Assembly: GCA_965219855.1 (NCBI GenBank) | Contig: CBDCOR010000028.1 | Span: forward strand, 62,001 to 126,000 | DNA: 64,000 nt | Direction: 5' to 3' | Source of the DNA: CAUZIZ01 sp965219855 | GTDB lineage: Bacteria; Acidobacteriota; UBA6911; RPQK01; JAJDTT01 | Shown here: in pieces, positions 61,040 to 64,000 of the stretch | Layout of the letters: each line of letters begins with the position of its first letter | How positions within the stretch are numbered: the stretch's first letter is position 1 | Notes under the pieces: generated by a model | The model's database searches: none | Told to the model about the DNA's origin: nothing | Seen by the model: the letters and a program-made list of their open reading frames with translations, nothing else | Translations under genes and position numbers: made by a program

Positions 61040-62680
61040 ATGACAGGTGCAGATGCGGTAGCCAAGATCTTAAAAGCCGAAGGGATACGTCAGGTCTTCT
61101 GCTATCCCACCACTCCAATCCTGGACGCCCTGGCTCGTGCCGACGTTCGCGTCATCACCTCCCGGCAGGAGCGGGTTGCCGGGAACATGGCTGACGGGGT
61201 CTCACGCTCTACCAATGGCAAACAGATCGGCACCTTTACCGTGCAGCAGAGCGCCGGGGCGGAGAACGCCTTCGCCGGAATTGCGCATTCCTACACCGAT
61301 TCAACACCCGTGCTCTTCCTCCCTGGACATCCGGGAGTGAACGCGATTGGCAACACTCCTACCTTCGACAGCTGCGACAACTATCGTGCCACCACCAAGC
61401 TGGCTCAGAAGATTCTCACTCAAGATCAGATTCTGATGAAGCTGCGGCAGGCATTCACGGCTCTGCGTTCCGGAAGACCGCAGCCGGTTCTACTGGAGCT
61501 GCCCGTCGACCTGTGCAACGCGAACTACGAGGGCGCGTTGGACTACGACCCGGTACCGCCAATCCGTCCTGCCGCCGATCCGGGAGCCGTGAGGGAGGCA
61601 GCCGAACGCCTGCTCAACGCAAAGTGTCCCTTGATCTGGGTAGGACAAGGAGTGCTGTATGCCGAAGCCAGCGACGAATTGAAGCGTGTGGCAGAGCTCC
61701 TGGGCGCTCCCGTCATGACCACGTTGCAAGGGAAGGGTGCCTTCCCCGAAAACCACCCGCTGGCTGCCGGAGTCGGTGCCTACGTGTCGACCGAAATGGT
61801 GAGGCATTACCTCGATGTCTCCGATCTGGTCCTGGCGGTCGGCTCCAGCCTCAGCCGAGCTTCCTTCACCCCGGTCCTACCGGCAGGGAAAAGTTTGATC
61901 CACGCCACTATCGATCCCTCGGATATCAACAAGGAATATGCGGCGACGGTCCCGATAGCCGCCGACGCCAGGTTGTTCCTGGAGCAGCTGGCAGAAGAAC
62001 TAAGGAGCCGCGTGGGGGAACGCCAGAAACAGCTGCGTGGACAGACTGCCGACACCATAGCAACGATCCGCAACAGTTGGCTTCAGGAGTTCGAACCTCT
62101 GTTCAGTGACGACTCCAGTCCTATCAACGGATATCAGATGTTTCGCGAACTCTGGGCGGCCATCGAGCCGGAGCCGTCCATGCTGACCCATGAATCGGGA
62201 TCCTCCCGGGATATCCAGTGCGTCTTCTACCAGGCCCTGACCCCGCGCAGCTACCTGGGCTGGGGCCAGTCCTCACAGTTGGGATTCTCCCTGGGACTCG
62301 CGATGGGTGCGAAGCTTGCGAATCCCGACAAACTGGTGGTCAACGTCATGGGAGACGCGTCGGTTGGCATGACCGGCATGGATTGGGAAACGGCCGCCCG
62401 CGAGAACATTCCCATACTCACCGTGGTCAAGCACGACTCGATCTTCAGCGGATACGATCGTCACATCCCAGAGTCGATAAAGCGCTACCAAACCTCGACC
62501 CAGAAGGGAGATTACGCGGGCGTTGCCAGGGCCCTGGGTTGTCACTCGGAGAAGGTCGAACAGGCCTCCGACCTGAGACCCGCTCTCGAGCGAGGCATCC
62601 AGGCCACCCAAGACGGTCAGCCGGCAGTCGTGGACGTGATTACGTGCGAGACGCGCAAGCTGTCGAAGGTGTGGGAGTAG
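61040..62680 (+). CDS. Thiamine-diphosphate-dependent enzyme, acetolactate-synthase-like
   Basis: A 546-residue member of the acetolactate synthase/benzoylformate decarboxylase group. The proton-shuttle Glu is in SRQERVAGNMADG, the central domain begins KCPLIWVGQGVLYAEAS, and the ThDP-Mg motif is VNVMGDASVGMTGMDWETAA followed by ENIPILTVVKHDS, where the usual Asn-Asn is replaced. I use the second ATG (61040), because CCAGGAGG lies 6 bases upstream of it and overlaps the first. Being cotranscribed with a MocA oxidoreductase it is more likely catabolic than a biosynthetic IlvB; no small regulatory subunit is present. Confidence 0.83.
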   Translation: MTGADAVAKILKAEGIRQVFCYPTTPILDALARADVRVITSRQERVAGNMADGVSRSTNGKQIGTFTVQQSAGAENAFAGIAHSYTDSTPVLFLPGHPGVNAIGNTPTFDSCDNYRATTKLAQKILTQDQILMKLRQAFTALRSGRPQPVLLELPVDLCNANYEGALDYDPVPPIRPAADPGAVREAAERLLNAKCPLIWVGQGVLYAEASDELKRVAELLGAPVMTTLQGKGAFPENHPLAAGVGAYVSTEMVRHYLDVSDLVLAVGSSLSRASFTPVLPAGKSLIHATIDPSDINKEYAATVPIAADARLFLEQLAEELRSRVGERQKQLRGQTADTIATIRNSWLQEFEPLFSDDSSPINGYQMFRELWAAIEPEPSMLTHESGSSRDIQCVFYQALTPRSYLGWGQSSQLGFSLGLAMGAKLANPDKLVVNVMGDASVGMTGMDWETAARENIPILTVVKHDSIFSGYDRHIPESIKRYQTSTQKGDYAGVARALGCHSEKVEQASDLRPALERGIQATQDGQPAVVDVITCETRKLSKVWE

Positions 62681-63033
62681 GGTCAAGAGTCGCACGTCCC
62701 TTGGCTGGCGTTTCTGGAGATGAACCTCTAGCCCGCATTTCTCATCGCTTGTCGTAGCGAGGCGCCGCAAGGGCCGTCCTGGCAAGGCTTGCGACCGAGA
62801 CCACTCGTGGCGAGCCGCCGCAGTCGTACTTGTACAGTACGTCGAGGAGGCCGACCGAGCATAACACAGCCAGGGCGGATGATTGCGGCGTCGCAGTAGA
62901 CCAGCGATGAGAAATGCGGGCTAGATTGGGGCGGCAACATCGGCCCTGGGCCTCCCCCCCCACCATTTTGCGAAAAACGAATTTCTCCGCCATCAGGATC
63001 GCCCAAGTCGAAAGAGACGTGCGCCGTTCAGAC
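62681..63033. other. Gap without genes: terminal-inverted-repeat element and repeat pieces
   Basis: The gap between the ThDP gene and the cupin gene contains the second copy of the R1 element and, at 63015-63035, an AAGAGACGTGCGCCGTTCAG piece of R2. Nothing else is recognised. Confidence 0.6.
62732..62920 (+). repeat. Dispersed element R1 with 17-bp terminal inverted repeats, copy 2
   Basis: This 189-bp copy starts CCCGCATTTCTCATCGC and ends GCGATGAGAAATGCGGG, a perfect 17-bp inverted repeat. It matches 5236-5410 along its length in the same orientation and has 14 extra bases (around ACTCGTGGCGAGC, itself palindromic). It has no ORF. Confidence 0.72.
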
Positions 63034-63417
63034 CTATTCCGCATCCTGCGGCTTCACATCCGGAGGGGCGCCGACGAAGAGCCAGCAGCAATCCTCATCC
63101 GTGTGGTTATAGACTGAGCGCATGGGCTCCGGCGGGAAATAGATGGCGGTGTTCTCTTCCACCTCATACTCCTCGTCTCCTACCCTCACCATCGCCTTAC
63201 CTTTCATCAGGTAGTAGATCTCTGACATGGTGAAGTGGCGATGGTGTTCTACGCTGCCACCTGGTTTGAGGTGACCCACCGACATCCGTAGAGTGTCGGG
63301 CATTCCGAAGCCCTGGTTAAACGACTTGTGGACAAGCGTGTCCTGGTCAGGCGCGGCGATATCGGGGAGATCAAGCCACCTCACGGGTTTTCCACCACGG
63401 GTCGGGTCTTCACTCAT
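63034..63417 (-). CDS. Cupin domain protein
   Basis: A 127-residue single-domain cupin. The first metal motif is GGSVEHHRHFTMSEIYYLM (His, His, Glu positions), and the second region is IYFPPEPMRSVYNHTDE with one His. AGGAGG stands 6-8 bases before the ATG. It follows an SDR gene on the same strand after about 40 bases, suggesting a two-gene catabolic unit; a role in sugar or aromatic metabolism is possible but not shown. Confidence 0.85.
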   Translation of the reverse strand: MSEDPTRGGKPVRWLDLPDIAAPDQDTLVHKSFNQGFGMPDTLRMSVGHLKPGGSVEHHRHFTMSEIYYLMKGKAMVRVGDEEYEVEENTAIYFPPEPMRSVYNHTDEDCCWLFVGAPPDVKPQDAE

Positions 63418-63460
63418 TTGATTGTCCTCCTTTTTTGTTTGTGTAGTTCAGATTCATCTC

Positions 63461-64000
63461 TCACCACGCCAACCACCCGCCATCTACACACAGCACCTGT
63501 CCGGTGACAAAGGCGGAGGCGTCCGAGGCCAGATAGACGACGGCCCCTTTGAGATCGTTGCCCGTTCCGGGCCTCCCGAGAGGCGTTCTTCCAGAGAGAC
63601 CTTCCCAGGTTTTGCTGGTTTTTTCAACTTTCAGTCGATCCGTCCGCATCATCCCGGGACTGATTGCGTTCACTCGTATCTTGTACTTTGCCCAATAGGT
63701 TGCCAGCGTGCGGGTCATGCCGACGACAGCCCCTTTACTGGCCGAGTAGGCAAGATCTTCTCGGGGCACCCCGTCGTCCATCGAATCTGCCAGGGAAAGA
63801 TCGACACCTACGTGACCATAAACTGAAGCGATATTGATAATACACCCGCCCCCTTTGTCTACCATGACCCGACCCACCGCCTGGCAACAGAGAAACGTTC
63901 CGGTAGAGTTGACGTCGAATACCCGCTGCCAACTTTCAAGTGGACAGGTCAAGGTGGGAGCGTGGAGGGAAATGCCGGCGTTATTGACTAGGACGTCGAT
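63461..64000 (-). CDS. SDR family oxidoreductase, N-terminus outside window
   Basis: The visible 179 residues are the C-terminal two thirds of a classical SDR. They start IDVLVNNAGISLH (NNAG motif), then IINIASVYGHVGVDL with the catalytic Ser, AYSASKGAVVGMTR (YxxxK), INAISPGMMRTDRL and FVTGQVLCVDGGWLAW. The cofactor-binding N-terminus is beyond the right edge. It is upstream of and probably cotranscribed with the cupin gene. Confidence 0.87.
   Translation of the reverse strand: MDVLVNNAGISLHAPTLTCPLESWQRVFDVNSTGTFLCCQAVGRVMVDKGGGCIINIASVYGHVGVDLSLADSMDDGVPREDLAYSASKGAVVGMTRTLATYWAKYKIRVNAISPGMMRTDRLKVEKTSKTWEGLSGRTPLGRPGTGNDLKGAVVYLASDASAFVTGQVLCVDGGWLAW

Noticed and set aside
61034..62680. 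Naming the ThDP enzyme ilvB
   Set aside because: No regulatory subunit gene follows, the usual Asn-Asn after the GDA motif is changed, and the neighbour is a MocA oxidoreductase; only the family can be named.

Overview
The window (64 kb, GC-rich) looks like a piece of chromosome from an Acidobacteriota-type soil or aquatic bacterium. This is inferred from gene style: secreted metalloprotease and sugar dehydrogenase sharing an unnamed C-terminal module, many FAH/SDR/Gfo-Idh-MocA enzymes, Tat-exported PLP enzyme, E. coli-type fumarate reductase, dense IS and short dispersed repeats. No rRNA gene or marker protein is present to prove the phylum.

Layout. 1-8.8 kb (leftward): NamZ-like muramidase (cut by the window edge), GlcD-like FAD oxidase, nitrilase-family amidohydrolase, M32 carboxypeptidase, then a metzincin protease with two C-terminal modules split by an apparent frameshift, preceded by a small secreted protein. 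9-11.7 kb: two fumarylacetoacetase-fold enzymes and an SDR, probably sugar-acid catabolism. 11.8-17.3 kb: nested transposons. An IS481-family element landed in codon 6 of a PQQ-type sugar dehydrogenase; one IS1380-family copy then entered the IS481 transposase and another entered its right edge. 19-36.8 kb: housekeeping and envelope genes (aminotransferase, cyclophilin lipoprotein, DUF4159, TPR, beta-barrel, ECF sigma/anti-sigma/Spy-like operon, methyltransferase, AI-2E transporter, THEP1 NTPase, paired M16 proteases). 36.9-38.7 kb: tRNA-Thr, a tyrosine recombinase remnant and an IS6 element, a likely island scar. 38.8-46 kb: OmpA-like lipoprotein, M19 dipeptidase, a thioredoxin-like protein with an in-frame UGA, HDOD-GGDEF protein, hydroxyacid-oxoacid transhydrogenase. 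46-51.3 kb: third IS1380 copy and an IS21 element. 51.4-64 kb: Tat PLP enzyme, Gfo/Idh/MocA oxidoreductases, ArsC, cytochrome c lipoprotein, frdABCD, a ThDP enzyme, cupin and SDR.

The most interesting signal is at 41355-41921. Two open halves of a thioredoxin-like protein are joined in one frame by a single UGA that stands exactly where the first cysteine of a CxxC motif is expected (SPT-U-GHC), and a hairpin of SECIS type begins 9 bases after it. I read it as a selenoprotein. Other notable items are a structured ~270-bp module shared by the 3' regions of two unrelated IS elements, a 175-189 bp element with 17-bp terminal inverted repeats present twice, 6-bp NYTAGN target duplications around all three IS1380 copies, and an exact reconstruction of the signal peptide interrupted by transposition.
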